A DNA stretch of 64,000 bases from Leptodontidium sp. MPI-SDFR-AT-0119 (lineage: Eukaryota > Ascomycota > Leotiomycetes > Helotiales > Leptodontidiaceae): assembly GCA_020726505.1 (NCBI GenBank), contig JAHLEZ010000013.1, forward strand, positions 620,001 to 684,000, written 5' to 3'. A program made the position numbers and the translations under genes. The stretch's first letter is position 1, and every line of letters begins with the position of its first letter. Below, piece by piece: positions 1-12,915 of this stretch. The notes under the pieces were generated by a model that was given only the letters and a program-made list of their open reading frames with translations, was not told where the DNA came from and ran no database searches.

Positions 1-803
1 GGAGATGTCCAAAAGGTCTTGACTCACAAGTTTCTTAACATCCATTATGAGAGAGCAAGCTCGAAGAAGGAGCGAAATGTTAATTCGTTATATAAGTCCT
101 CTGTTCCCGGTCAAAGATTTGCCTCCTCACTTCTCCACCTCCACTGGCATTCGCCTCCGTGCAGCGGGGAAGTGAGAGCTCAGGGGGCAAGGCAAGATAG
201 GCGAGGATCCAGTATGACATAGTAAGGGCCCACGGCTTTTGCTCTGCTTTGCTTTACTCTTCTAACAGTTCTCCTCGTATCTTTCTTATTTCCCTTGTGC
301 CGAGACAAGTGAATACAAACAAAACGAAACAAAGCAGATCAACCGAGTAGAGATCACGATAATCACCTACCAACACTAACACTAACAGATAAATTTGCTG
401 TGCTCTACGGAGTACTCTGTGAGACTCTGCCCCGCCTCTATTTAGATTTTGGCTTTGAAGGCCTGGACCCAACCTCGAACCGCGTCTAGTCGCTTCTAGG
501 AAACTCTAATAGAAGCAGCGCAAAGCAACGCTATCTCATCCACCGCCTCCTCACTCTGCCTTTCGTTGCTTTGCCTTGCCTGGCCAATTCTGCAAAACAC
601 GGACACCTCTCTTGCGCCGGCCAACGACAACAACAATGCCTGCTATGTGAACACCAGCACTTCAACATCGAAAGTGATCCGCCGGTTCGAGCTTGCAGAG
701 TTACGATTGTGAAGGTAGCCGTGGGGAGAGATATGACGCAGTGAGCGGGCTGACAAACTTACTCCTGCACCGTCAACTGCCATCATCCCCGAATTCAACG
801 AGC
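1..803. promoter_or_regulatory. 5' region of the histidine kinase gene
   Basis: No protein gene is visible here. The last 170 bases probably include the leader of the kinase gene. Two minimal upstream reading frames precede the chosen start: ATG at 636-638, closed by TGA after four codons (MPAM), and ATG at 733-735, closed after three codons (MTQ). Neither is in frame with the main ATG at 804. Whether they are transcribed depends on the unknown transcription start. Confidence 0.4.
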
Positions 804-3800
804 ATGTCGGCCATCGAATCCTTTCACGATGCCTCCCATCTACCGACTGGACATCAACACGATCTTGCCGAGAGCCATGTCCTATCGAGAAGCGACGAGG
901 ACTATGAGCGCCCCATCTCCCCCCTCCACATGCCTCCCGGTCAAATCGATGGCCTGGAATCCTTACAGGCAGACACCTACCACAAAAGTAGAGGGCAATC
1001 TCCCAACCGGAGAGGTTCTAGCGGTAACCTCCTTCATCTCGACATCTCCCGAGGCCTCTCCCCTGCAGATCTAGCAATGTCAGCTTTGCAATATCTTCCA
1101 TATCCGGTCATGGTATTGAATAACTTGAAAACTCTGGTAATGGCCAACGATGCCATGGGAAGACTACTTGGGATAGATGACCAAGACGGCGACGTTTCTA
1201 GTGACGATGGGATTCCGGTGTCAGATAAGCTGAAAGGGCAAACTTTAAACCAACTCGGCATAGACATGCTCCAGGCTGGACGACCTGTCTGGGTAACCTG
1301 GGACGCGTTCCTCAATAGCATTGCAGAAGATATTGGTCAACAATTGGTTGAGGATCTGGATGGAATACATTCGGAACCTGGCGAAGGAGACATTACTCCA
1401 ACTGCTGAGAAATCGGAACCTACGACCACACAAACAAACTCCCACAAGGATCGCCCTACTGTCCATGATGCCGTGGTGGAAGTAATCATCGCTCAGGAAA
1501 AGTGTTCACAAGTACTTTTTGCTACTCAGCAGAGCAGACCGGTGAAGCACACTTTTGCAAAGATGTATGTATTATTGAAGAATCTTTGCCTTTTACGTTT
1601 CAATTCATGAGACAATGTCCTGTGTTTATTTTGGACCACCTATAATGGAGCACCTGCTAACTCGCCCGATATTCAGGATCATCACTGTTTGGGAAATCGA
1701 CGACGAAAGCTTTTTCACACTAACGTTTACCAATACCGATACAAACCAAACATCGCTTCCTACCTCCAGAAAACCAAGACAAGTTACAAGAGCAGCCAAA
1801 CATCGCTCCTTCGGTTCTGTAGGATCGGGATCGGGATCTCATTCTAGTCCGTCCTCTGTCGGCTCAGGCAAAAGCTCCGTTCAAGGAGAATGTAGCACCT
1901 CATCAGCAATAACGAGTCCGACAATCGCTTCGATGTCAACGAGTCCATTCCCACCATTAGGTCCTCCGTCACAAGTCAGCGCCTCTGGCGCCCCGTCAAC
2001 CTTGCAGAAAATAATCTTAATGAAAGATGCGCTTATGGACACGACCGGTGTTCCCATTCTAGCAATGTGGAAAGATGAAAGCTTAACGATCCCAAATAAG
2101 GCCGCCCGAAGACTGTTCCATCCCACAGCGGACCTCTCTAATGTCAAAGATGGCTACGATCTCGTTACAAAGTGGCATATATGGGATGAGACTTTCACAA
2201 CCCGAATGGATCCCTCGGAGTATCCAATTTCAGTACTCATTAAAACTCAAACACCGTTCTCCAGTCGAAAGATTGGGCTGTACGACCCTGACACAAATCG
2301 TAAACTTGTCTTTGACTGTTTAGGCGAAGCCATTAGGGATGAAAATGGTGAATTCTTGGCAGGCGTTGTCACTTGCAGGTCAGAATATTTCCTCCTATTG
2401 TCTTCTTGTCTCGTGCGCCGGATTTTCAGGATAAATTCCTTGGGACACAAAATCCAGGATACCAAACTTGGCTCTCGGCCCCCAGGACTTTGAAGTAGAA
2501 AAGTATTAATTATCAAACAGAGACATAACTACTATGACAGAAGTCATCACCGAGATCAAGGCAAAAGATGAACAGCGGTTCCAGCTCATTTGCGAAAGTA
2601 TGCCCCAGATGATGTGGACTACGACTCCAGAGGGCTTGCACGATTGGTTTAGCACTAGATGGTCCGTATCACTTATGAAAGGCTATTGTGTGAAAATATG
2701 CTGACGGTCCCCAGGTACGAGTACACAGGATTAACAGAAGAGGACTCTCTCGGCATGGGCTGGAAGTTACCGTTCCATCCTGATGATATGGTGAGTACTG
2801 GGAAGAAATGGGAGCACTCTCTCAAGACAGGAGAACCATACAGCACCGAGTACCGCTGTAAGAATAGAGATGGAGAATGGAGATGGATGCTGGGTCGTGC
2901 CTTGCCCATGAGAAACTTGCAGACAGGTGCAATTGAGAAGTGGTATGGTACCTGCACCGACATTCACGAATCAGTGGAAACAAGATTTGCTGCAAAGAGA
3001 TTGGTAAGAGAATATTCTTCTCATTTCAACCCTTGGCATCTACTAACTCAATTCCAGCGGCAACAATTATTGTCTGTTATCACACATGCCCAGGTCACAC
3101 TCTTTGCCGTGGACCGAAACCGAATGATAACCCTTCTCGAGGGGTCCTTTATCTGGGACCTGGAGAGAGATCTGGAGTCGGGTGACGAGAGTGTCAGCAG
3201 CAAGCCGACCCCTGGCGATCATTTCGTTGGCAAATCAGTTTACGATGTTCTATATCAAAGCAAATCACCACGGGACAAAAACGGTATTCCAACCTCGTTG
3301 AAACCGATCGAAGACATTTTGACTGGAAAGTCCATGGAAGAAGTCCAGGAGCACTGTATTGATGAGAGGTGGTATAGCACCAAATTCGTCCCAGTACTCG
3401 GCAAGAAAGACAATGGCGGTCGTGTGAATGAAGCATGGATTGACGGTGTGATCGGTGTGAGTATGGATATCACTGAGATTAAAGACCGCGAGTTGGAACT
3501 TCGGGCGCAAGAGAAGGAGAACACTAGGTTACTTGCAAACGAGGCCGCTGCCAAAGAAGCGAGTCGATTGAAGAGCCAGTTCCTGGCCAACATGTCTCAC
3601 GAAATCCGGACCCCTATTGCAGGTGTAATTGGAATGGCAGAGCTTCTTGCAGATACAGATCTGGATGAGGAACAACGAGACTGTGCTGAGAACATCCAAC
3701 GCTCTGCCAATGGACTTCTGACTGTAATTAACGACATTCTCGACTTCTCAAAAGTTGAGTCCGGCCGTCTGGACATCGAGGAGGTGCAATTCTCCCTCTC

Positions 3801-5610
3801 TGTTGTGGTTAGGGATGTCAGCAAAATGCTTGGTTTTGCAGCTGAACGGAAGAATCTCACATTCAAATCCAATATTGCCGTTGGCTTGGACAAAGATCTC
3901 ATCGTCATGGGCGATCCAGGACGAGTTCGACAAATCATCACGAATCTGCTTACCAATAGTATCAAATTTACAAGCGAGGGGTATGTTAAGTTCTCGGTTC
4001 TGAAAGAGCGGGAAACAGCAGACGTCTTCGAGGTAAAATTTGTGGTTGAAGACACGGGCATTGGCATTGAGGAAGAGGTCAGGCAACGCCTCTTCAAACC
4101 TTTCAGTCAAGCAGACTCGTCGACGGCACGACGTTTTGGTGGAACCGGTCTTGGTTTGACAATCAGCAAGAACCTTGTCGATCTCATGCATGGAAAAATC
4201 GGGTTAGAATCGACTCTAGGAGCCGGAACTATTGCAACTTTTACGATCCCTTTCAACAAGCCCCAGTTCCATAACGGAACAACTACACTGATTGACATCG
4301 GTGCACTCCCGGACCGTCTACAATCGGAGATGTCTGTTTCTTGCAGCAGTTCTGACTATGAGCATGCTGTTGGAACACCGCCAATGCAAAGTTCTATGAA
4401 TACGCACAGAGGAGGTCACAAATCCAGGTCAATCAGCATGACTCCACCTGCACCACCCGAATTCGAGTTGTCTCGTGAAGAGAGGGCGAAGATCAAGATT
4501 TTGCTTGTTGAGGATAAGTGAGTGTTTCCCTTCAAGGCCACCATCCCCAAATACTAATTGAATGTCAGTGCAATCAACCAGCAAATCGCCTTGAAAACGA
4601 TCAAAAAGCTCGGCTTCGAAGTTTCAGCAGTTTGGAACGGAAAAGAAGCACTCGACTACGTTCTCGAAGCCGATTTTCCCAAGGCACCGCATGGAGAACC
4701 AGATATAATCCTGATGGACGTCCAAATGCCCATCATCGACGGCTACCGTGCGACCCATCTTCTCAGACATCACGCCCCCTACAATACACTCTCCCGCAAC
4801 ATCCCTATAGTCGCCATGACGGCGTCCGCCATTCAAGGCGACCGCGAAAAGTGCCAGAAAGCAGGCATGGACGACTACCTCGCCAAACCCGTCAAAGCCA
4901 AAACACTAGAGAAAATGCTCGTCCGCTGGGCAATCAGCAGACGCATCCCCAACACCCCAACTAGCAGCGAAGACACAGGGAGTGACTGTCCCGAGTCCGA
5001 AGAACACAACTGCGGTACTGCTGCGATTCCCATGTTCGGACGCGCGAAGCGGAATCCACCTTCCTCCCAAGCGACTGTCGAATCCAAACCAGCTACTCTC
5101 AACCCTGACCGGCCGAGTATGAGCGAGCGCCAGAATTCCCAACAACTTACCCTCCCGGGCCCGGAAACCGAGGGCGAGAGAGCAGGGAAGCGGGAAGAAG
5201 CCGAGGAGAAAGCGACTGCGCTCCGAGATGAGAAACTCGTTATCGCTGCTGCTGGGCCGGGTGAGATTGTTAATCTGGTGCCGAGTTCGCTGGGAGGTGC
5301 TGAGGATGAGACGTTCCAAGCTCTGACGGAGGAGAATGTGGGGAGGTTGGAGAGGGAGGCTGGGAGGTCGCAGAGGGAGGAGTATATGAAGAGGAAGGTT
5401 AGTATGGCTGTTACGGCTGATAGTATGGGGCTTGAACCTGGGAGTGCGGAACACTCGCCTGAGAGTGATGGGACGGGGGAGGGGACGGGGGAGGAGAATA
5501 GGAGGAGTGGGAGTAGAGAGCGTCCGGCTGTTGGGAGACGGTGGATGGATAGTCAGAGGACGGTTACGACTCTTGATGATGATGATTATAACAATAATAA
5601 GAAGGGATAG
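804..5610 (+). CDS. PAS-domain hybrid histidine kinase with C-terminal receiver
   Basis: Exons 804-1564, 1677-2378, 2521-2661, 2715-3003, 3058-4517 and 4569-5610 give 1464 aa. A PAS-like segment lies near residues 90-130 (LPYPVMVLNNLKTLVMAND). A PAS fold with PAC-type continuation lies at about 505-620, and a third PAS-like segment follows from about 632. The H-box FLANMSHEIRTP places the phospho-accepting His at about 812. The ATPase shows the N-box TNLLTNSIKF, DTGIGI and GGTGLGL. The receiver (VEDNAINQQ, ILMDVQMP) has its phospho-acceptor Asp at about 1168 and the conserved Lys in AKPVKA. So it should autophosphorylate and relay His to Asp, then pass phosphate to an HPt protein. No transmembrane segment or HAMP domain is seen, so it is probably cytosolic. 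The 220-residue tail after the receiver is low-complexity and acidic. The fungal HHK group was not assigned. The start is the first in-frame ATG; the open frame upstream has none. Confidence 0.9.
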
Positions 5611-6835
5611 GATATGGGATTCGGATTGGAATGAGGACGGGTGTACGATTGAGTTCTGGTCTGGTGGCTGGCGGTATGGAGTTTAGGGGACTTACATTGT
5701 TTTGATATGGGAAGGTTGGGTGGGATGAGACGGACTTCTCGATTTGCGGGTGGGCTTGGCTGGTTGGTGTAGGTTGGTTTGCTTGCATGGCTAGCGGCAT
5801 TTTGTTGGGTACCAGGCCATTTGTTTATGTCATTTGAAGGGTTTGCGGATGTGAATCGAATACGAGATGGACTGGAAAGGAAAGAAAGAGAGAAGTGTAT
5901 AAAGAAAGAGAGAGAGATCTTGGTATGATTAGAAAGCTGAGAGATATACCATAGAAATGAGATGAGGAATTGAGATTTTAGAGTATTCGGACAGATGTTT
6001 CGTTTCTTCCTCTTTCACTTGCTTATGAATAGTATTGTTTATTCGCTTCTCATCTTCGCCTCGGGGCAAATAACTGACTGTCTCGACGGAGACGGGGAAG
6101 TAATTATATAGTACGTCTTTTATGGATCTTGATTCTTGTATATATATGTGTGTGTCCTTGACTACGGAACTGCCATAGTGCTATTTGAGGGAATGCTTAA
6201 GGTCGATGCACCCAGCCTGTTCAATGGCAGAAGAATAGGAGCGATAAGGATTCTCCACGGTTCAGTAAGTTAATCATTCATGTCTGTTTCAAGTCATGTA
6301 TGAGTATGAGTGTGATTGTGTGTGTGGGTGTATGGGAGAGAAGGGGGAGGGGTGGCATGTATATTCAACACGGCAACATCTGTCCGTTCCTACCTAGTTA
6401 GTCACGACTCTGACGAGAGATATACATGTACTGTACAAAAAGTTTTTCTAGGAGGTAATATAACCAAAATCGGAAATCATGATCCATTCCATTCCATTTA
6501 TGCTACCTTACATGTAGAGTAGCAGGATCCGCACGGTGAAGAATGCAACAGAGGGAGATAGTAAGTTTGCTCCGGACTCACTCAGGCTCATAATGTCTTC
6601 GATCGAAGGTGCACAATGCAATACAAGCTTCATATTTCTGCCGCATCAAAAAAAAAAGGAACATTAGCTGTTATAAGCTATTTTCTTCTCATCACCCATT
6701 CATCATCACAATGCCGTGAACCATGCAATTAGTTTCGACTGCCTGCATCCCAATCCCAGCCCCTCGCTGGATGCATTTGAGAATACCGCCACCCGCCCAC
6801 CCAATTGCTCTCGTCCCTCAAAAAGGATAACCCCT
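5611..6835. other. convergent 3' spacer, no gene
   Basis: This separates the 3' ends of the kinase (+) and DSK2 (-) genes. It holds a purine-rich GAAAGAGAGA tract near 5875-5925 and short GT-rich runs near 6140 and 6310. No coding signal was recognised on either strand. Confidence 0.6.
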
Positions 6836-8347
6836 TCAGCTGAGCAGCTGCTCGATTGCACCCTGAACACTTCCTCCACTTCGTCTTAAGGCCGCTACGT
6901 TTCCTGGACGTTGAGTTAGAAAACGCTTTTACTCGAGCCTGATACTGGAGGAAATTGCTAGCAAGTCCTTTTGAGGGTCTGGGTAGTGCTTTGGATACCT
7001 CTTCCCAGTGTGGACTCAAAAAGACTTGCAGTGGTATAGAGAAAAAGAATACTTACGATCAAAATCAAAGAACCCCATATCGTTCAACTGCCTCAACTGA
7101 TCCGCATAGATCTCCTCGGGCGGTCTCGTATCAGCAGGTGGTGGTGGACTCGCCGCACCGCCTGGAGCGCCCCATTGGTTTCCACCACCAAACAGATTAC
7201 CAAATCCACCGTTTTGCATCATTTGCATAGCTTGTTGCATCATCTCAGGTGTCATTGGAGGCATGCCTTGACCGAAAGGATTCTGACCACCAGCTCCTGC
7301 ACCGCCGAACAGAGAGGCGAAAGGATTGGCGGCATTAGGGTCGGCTGCGGGTGGTGATCCAGGTGTCTGTTGTCCTGCAGATCCAGGTGCTGGTGGTGTT
7401 TGGGTAGGTGTCTGACCTGGTGGACCGAAGAGGCTTGCGAACGGGTTGCCTGCTGCTCCAGCTCCTTGCATGCCAAAGCCTGGCGGCATAGCAAATGGGT
7501 TGAAAGGTGTTTGGTTTTGGCTAGGAGTACTGCTAGCTGCGCCACTTGGTGTTGTATTTGTAGCTCCTGGTGCTGGGAAACCACCGCCTGCTCCTCCACC
7601 CTGCATCATTCTTCTCATGTTGGCTGCTTGTCGAATGGCATCTGGGTTTGTCAACATACGTCTGAACTCAGGGTCATTGAACATCTGCCGAGCTTGGGGG
7701 TTGTCTCGTAGGCCTGGAATCGAGTTGATCATCATATCGACCATAGCTGGGTTCTGGAGGGCTTCGTTCATGGTTTGTTGGATGTTTGGATCATCGAGCA
7801 TAGAAGCTACTTGATCTTCACTTGGAGGAGCACCCATCTGCGAGAAAGATTAGCATCGTCTCTGCCATGCGTAGTAGAGCCCACTTACTCCACCGTCCGC
7901 ACCGAACATGTCCATTCCTGGTAATCCCATATGTCCAGCGTATCTAGCTCCCGTCAAACCAGCAAGCGGATTGTTGGCCGTTCCCGCCGCCATATTGGTA
8001 GGTACACCTGGAGCTGCTCGAGCAGCCGCACCAGTACCAGTGCCGGAGCTGGCAGGAGTCTGGGCAGCATTTGACTGTGCCGACTTCACCATGTGTATCG
8101 TGTTGCCCGCCTTGATCTTGTATGTGCTGAGGGGTTCCGGATCCTTCATGACTCTCCCGGAGTAGATCAGGCGCATTCGGTCCACCGATACTCCCTTCTC
8201 GTACTCATCTCCCGATAGCTTCGTCTTCAGGTCGAGGACAGTGGCGGTCTCCGCTATTGTGATGCTGTGCATGCCATCGCTGGATGTCTTAACCTTGAAG
8301 CTGAGCTGCGGGTCGGCGCCTTCAACAGTGGCGTCTTCGCTGGCCAT
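6836..8347 (-). CDS. dsk2: Ubiquilin/DSK2 proteasome shuttle
   Basis: Three exons (8347-7889, 7837-7057, 6903-6836; introns 51 and 153 nt) give 435 aa. An N-terminal ubiquitin-like domain (about 15-90) would dock on the proteasome. A Met/Asn/Pro-rich STI1-type segment (about 170-235; MNEALQNPAMVDMM) follows, then a Gly/Pro/Gln-rich linker (about 235-390). The C-terminal UBA domain (about 394-435) has the MGF signature and ends AIEQLLS. The UBA is split by the last intron (GAT C|GTAAGT, then GA AAC GTA), and only splicing restores its last helices. UBL-STI1-UBA order and length are those of Dsk2/ubiquilin, which delivers ubiquitinated proteins to the proteasome and assists ERAD. The gene is divergent from the quinone oxidoreductase. 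Confidence 0.95.
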
Positions 8348-9365
8348 CTTCGATTCCTCGCAGACTCTTGATATGGAGATGGAACTGTATCTTTTGTACT
8401 ATTAGGATAATAGTCGATGGCCACGGATGGGGAGTTTCTTGGGTGGTTTGACTGCGGGTTCGACGAAAGGCAAATGCGTGCGTTCTTTATCAACACCACC
8501 GTATTTCACTTTAGATAGAGGGACTATCCTTAGGCGAGAGTCGAGGCGGCGGGCAGATGACGTTGATCACTAGCCTGTCGCTAAACGTGCAGCAGGGTCT
8601 TGAGCTGCCTGTCTGCTCGAGTCTTGGTGGGTTTGTTCAGTCGTTATAGATGGGGAGAAGAGAGAGTGTGTGAGAATTTGAAAGTGGTAAATTCTCTAAG
8701 AAGGTAAGTTAAGTAGGTAAATTGCCAAGAAGAAGAGTTCATGACTTTTGAAAGTTCCTACCTATTCACCTATTCTCCAGTCGAGGCTTCCTCCTGGACG
8801 CGAGGCCCTGTCACTTACCAAGTCCGCCTTCCATGTCAGTCTACCAGCTTCTCAGGCCAGACTTCAAATTTCGGTCGAACGTCCAGTCTCCCTACACGCA
8901 ACTCGAGCGAATTGCTCCGCTACGCAACGACAACATTACCAAAGCAAGGCTTTGAAGGTCTATTTGCCGCATTCTCTGCAATACCTTACTTAGGCTTTGT
9001 ATATTATCACATGGGACCCGGTGATCGTTCTACGTACCATCGATCTCGAGTGAGAATTCACTGGTACTGTACTGTACCGTACCGTGATTGCTTCTAACAA
9101 TCAATCAGGGCCAGGCAGGGGTTGAAAAAGCCTCGGTCTCGGCTTCTTCTCCATCTCGCTTCCCCGCGATGGAGCTGTAAGCCAGGACCAGTTACCTAGG
9201 TACTGGTATCAACACTTCCATCTCTTCCATCCTTCTCTCTTCATATTTTTCCAATTCGACTTTATTTTGTACAATCTCAATAAAGCCTCACGCATTCCGA
9301 TTCTGTACCATTGCCCTACCCTATTCGACTTTCTCTGTACCGATATTCCGCATCAACACTTCACA
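8348..9365. promoter_or_regulatory. divergent promoter region dsk2 / quinone oxidoreductase
   Basis: One kilobase shared by two divergent genes. It is pyrimidine-rich on the + strand just upstream of 9366, as is common in fungal core promoters. A short GTACT/GTACC iteration lies near 9062-9083. Open frames of up to 118 codons here show no coding character or similarity I can recognise. Confidence 0.5.
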
Positions 9366-10442
9366 ATGCGTGGAATCCAGATCAAGGAATACGTCAAAGT
9401 AAGCCAGCTTATCTTTCCCTCTGCTCCTTTCTTCGCAAATCCAATATCTAATACCTATCTCTAGGGTCCTTCGGATCTCAAAGTCATCGACCTCCCCGAT
9501 CCAGTCCCTTCCAAAGATCAATACCTAGTCGGCATCCACGCATCCGCAACCAATTTCTTCGACCTCCTCCAAATCGCAGGCAAATACCAACATCAACCCC
9601 CCCTCCCCTGGATCTCCGGCTCCGAATTCGCAGGCGTCATCCTCTCCACCCCCTCCTCCAATAGCTCCCCCAAATACAAAGTCGGCGACCGCGTCTTCGG
9701 CGCCTCGCAAGGCGGGTACGCCACGAAAGTCGCAGCGCTCGAGCAAGCCCTCAAGCCCGTACCTAAAGGGTGGAGTTTCTTCGAAGCAGCAGGCTTGTTC
9801 GTCACCGCGCCGACGAGTTACGGCGCCCTGGTTACAAGAGCTGGTGTTAAAGAGGGGGATTATGTGCTTGTTCACGCGGCGGCTGGTGGTGTTGGATTGG
9901 CGGCCGTGCAGATAGCTAAGGCGTTTGGAGCGACGGTCATTGCTACCGCTGGTACAGAACATAAACTGAATGTGGCGAAATCGTTCGGTGCGGATCATGT
10001 TGTCAATTACACGGATCCTGCGTGGCCGGAGCTGGTGAAGAAGATTACGCCCAAGGGACGAGGTGTGGATATTGTGTTTGATCCGGTGGGCATGATTGAT
10101 AAGAGCACGAAGTGCATTGCGTGGAATGGACGGTTGTTGGTTATTGGGTTTGCGGGCGGAGCGATTGAGAAGGTGGCTATGAATAAGGTGCTTTTGAAGA
10201 ATATCAGTATCGTGGGTCTGCATTGGGGTGCGTACACGATCAATGAGCCGCAGACGATCGAGCCGGTCTGGGATGGTCTATTCAAATTGATTGATGAAGG
10301 GAAGTTCAGAGGGACTATCTTTACGGATAAGGAGTTCGTAGGTCTGGAGAGCGTACCCGATGCGCTGAAGAGTTTGGGAAGTAGAGGTACTTGGGGGAAG
10401 GTTGTGGTTAAGGTACCTCAGGAGGGACAGAGTAAGTTGTAA
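9366..10442 (+). CDS. MDR-family NADPH:quinone oxidoreductase (zeta-crystallin-like)
   Basis: Exons 9366-9398 and 9465-10442 (intron 66 nt) give 336 aa. Exon 1 encodes only 11 residues (MRGIQIKEYVK). A GroES-like N-terminal half (DLPDPVPSKDQYLV, GSEFAGVI, KVGDRVFG) is followed by a Rossmann fold with the AAAGGVGLAAVQIAKAFGA nucleotide-binding loop near residue 150. No structural-zinc Cys cluster and no catalytic-zinc Cys/His set of alcohol dehydrogenases is present. This fits the zinc-free quinone oxidoreductase branch, which reduces quinones or enones with NADPH. The exact substrate cannot be inferred. It is probably cytosolic, since no targeting sequence is obvious. Confidence 0.9.
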
Positions 10443-11033
10443 GGTTAGGGATTTATCTTGGTGGAAATTCATAGACATCATGAAAAGCAGTAAATACAAC
10501 TCGAGTCAAACGAATTCTTTTCGGCATCAAAGTCAGGTATTTCTCTTAGAACATGTAAAGCCAATGAACAGGCCGCCAATAATCACAACATCAAATAGTT
10601 AGTCAAGTATCACAGTGATGGCAAGGGACAGTATGTATTTTCCAAGGGGACAAGTGAAGTAAGATTAAGCTATCTTAGACTTAGCAACACTAAAATATAT
10701 GGGCACCCAAATGTACACCGGGTCTCGCTCGCCAAAATGCCAACACCGCCCATCCATCCATCTCTGTCTGTTCCTAGAAAAAATCTCATTTTCCTCGAAA
10801 GTCCTGAAAGGACACCACACTGCTCACTCCACGCACACCATCTTCATATCTCTCCAGTAAGACACACAGTAACAGCAACAAGGGACTGATTGATCCTATC
10901 CTATCCCGGTACCGGTTTCCGTGAATCAAATCATTTATTTAAGACAGAGTATAATAAGAAACCAGAAAGGAACACAAACACACACACACAAGTAGCCATA
11001 CAAAAGAGGATGGGATAGGGGTGTGTCATTCAT
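10443..11033. other. convergent 3' spacer, no gene
   Basis: This lies between the 3' ends of the quinone oxidoreductase (+) and noxA (-). It has an ACACAC run near 10976-10990 and no coding signal. Confidence 0.6.
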
Positions 11034-12915
11034 CTAGAAATGCTCCTTCCAGAATGAGAAGTTCACTTCACGACTCGTGGCCTTCTTGCATGCCTTCCTG
11101 ATCTCTCGTGCTGCTACATTAGGTCCTGTGATGATGTTAGTCGAGATGTTGTGTGGATTTATGAGAGGGTAGGGGAAGGGGAAGGGAGAGACATACCACA
11201 GAAGTAGACACCGACGTTTGTCTTCATGTCGCCTTCTAATCCACTGAGATACGTCCTATCCAAGATACCATCCCTCATGCCCTCGAACAGTCTCCCGAAA
11301 TCGGGACGGCCGAAGTTCGTACGAGACTTGAGCTCGGTGAGAGGATCCAAAGCGGCACCAACACTGTTCAGAACGATGTTCTGCGCGGTGTCGATGTCGA
11401 GCTTCTGAGTGAGGTAGGTGTGGATGCGCAGGAACTCGTTGTCCTGGCCGCCGACGCGGCTGGCGGCTTCTTGGCTCTGTGCTTCGAGGGAAGAGAGGAG
11501 GACTTGGAACCATTCGAAGGACGTGGTGTCTTTGCAGACCCAGATGAACTCGACGCGGCGGAGACGGGTGGGAGGGTTAGGGCCGTTACGCATGTGCCAG
11601 ATGTTCTTGAGGATGGCGGCCCAGGGTGTGACTCCGATACCTGTGCCGATGAGGACGGCGATTTCGTTGTCGAAGACGTCTTCGGCGGGTGCTCCGTATG
11701 GACCGTCGATGCGGAGTTCGGGCATGGTTTGACCGTTCTGGAGAGCGACTTCGTACATGCCGTTCTGGTCGACGCTGTCGTACAGTTTGGCTTGGGCGGG
11801 TCCGGCTCCGAGTGCATCACCGAGAGCGCGGGTGAAGTCTCCGACTTGACGGACGTGGACTGAGATGTAGGGGTCGAATGGGCAGGAGGTGATGGTAAAT
11901 GGATGCCATTGGTGTTGAGAGACAGATGGGACGTTGAGGAAGAGCCATTGCCCCGCCTTGTACTTCATTGAAGGCTTTCTGAACTGGATCTCCATAGCAT
12001 CTATCTCGCTGTTAGACCGATTGTGAGTGATGAAGGGGAAGCAAACTTACCATATGGATGGCGGACGACTCGGACAATTGAAGTGTCTCTTCTAGATCTG
12101 ATCTCACGATAAAGACGCTCGGCGAGGTAAAGTCCACCTCCCCAGAGCTCCCAACGCCAACCCTCATAACCGATACAATGACCCCAGAAATCGGCGCCAG
12201 CGAAAGGAGAGAATGGTTGTGTGGTATCACGAACGAAGCATCCGGTAGCGTGAGTGTAGAGCCCTAACAAAAATGGTATGAATAGGTGATGAGTGTACCA
12301 AAAGGTTTCGAAAGACTGTTGGCGAATCTTTGCGTGCGCGGTGGTGTACATGAGAAGCATGCACAGGAGCATGATGTGGCCAGTAATGCCTCCTGCTTGG
12401 GCGTAATGGATTTGGAGAGCGGTGACTGGACGAATTTGGGTCTTCTCAACGTTGAAGAAACTGTAGAGTGTTAATAATGTCATGTGAGACAGGAGTGAAT
12501 GCAACTTACTTGACATAATGGGCTGTCGTGTGCAAGATGGTATAGAACAGCATAGAGTACGCAACTTGTCGATGGAACCATTGCGACTCGTCGAGTGGGA
12601 GAAACTTGACCTTTGGTCGGATATATCTCAAGATATTCCTGCACATAGGCAGAAGAATCATCGATCCATCCACCGATAGAACAAGACCTGCACCACGAGA
12701 TATCCAAACTGAGAAAGTAAGGGTATTCAACCCCGCGAGCCTAGGATCATCTTGTTGTTTCTTCCTGTAGATAGTCAGCCCCATCCACCCCTCGACTCCT
12801 TGGACAATGCTTACCATCCGAAAACAAATAGGAAGATGTGGAAGCCATGGAACAGGAAGTTGAATAATAATTTGGACCCCCTCGTCTGCGCCTTGAGCTC
12901 GTCTGTGAACCCCAT
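11034..12915 (-). CDS. noxA: NADPH oxidase NoxA (superoxide-generating)
   Basis: Five exons (12915-12815, 12764-12510, 12460-12051, 12000-11197, 11125-11034) give 553 aa, the usual NoxA length. The membrane half carries the paired His of the heme helices (WFHRQVAY...TILHTTAHYV and FWYTHHLFIPF...YTHATG). The C-terminal half has the FAD motif HPFTITSCP, the NADPH loop GTGIGVTPWAAIL and the end FSFWKEHF. There are no EF-hands (so not NoxC) and no NoxB-type N-terminal extension. Fungal NoxA moves electrons from cytosolic NADPH to O2 under NoxR/Rac control. It governs fruiting, sclerotial development, hyphal fusion and infection structures. Introns are 50, 49, 50 and 71 nt, and all junctions restore conserved sequence (HYVNFFNVEKT, HPYDAMEIQF, FCGPNVAAREI). 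The start codon is preceded by CATCACG. Confidence 0.95.

Noticed and set aside
693..803. 37-codon N-terminal extension of the histidine kinase frame
   Set aside because: The frame is open, but there is no ATG at 693 (TTG); the first in-frame ATG is at 804.
11420..11863. 147-codon open frame on the plus strand opposite noxA
   Set aside because: It is an antisense shadow of the conserved NADPH-binding exon, with no independent support.
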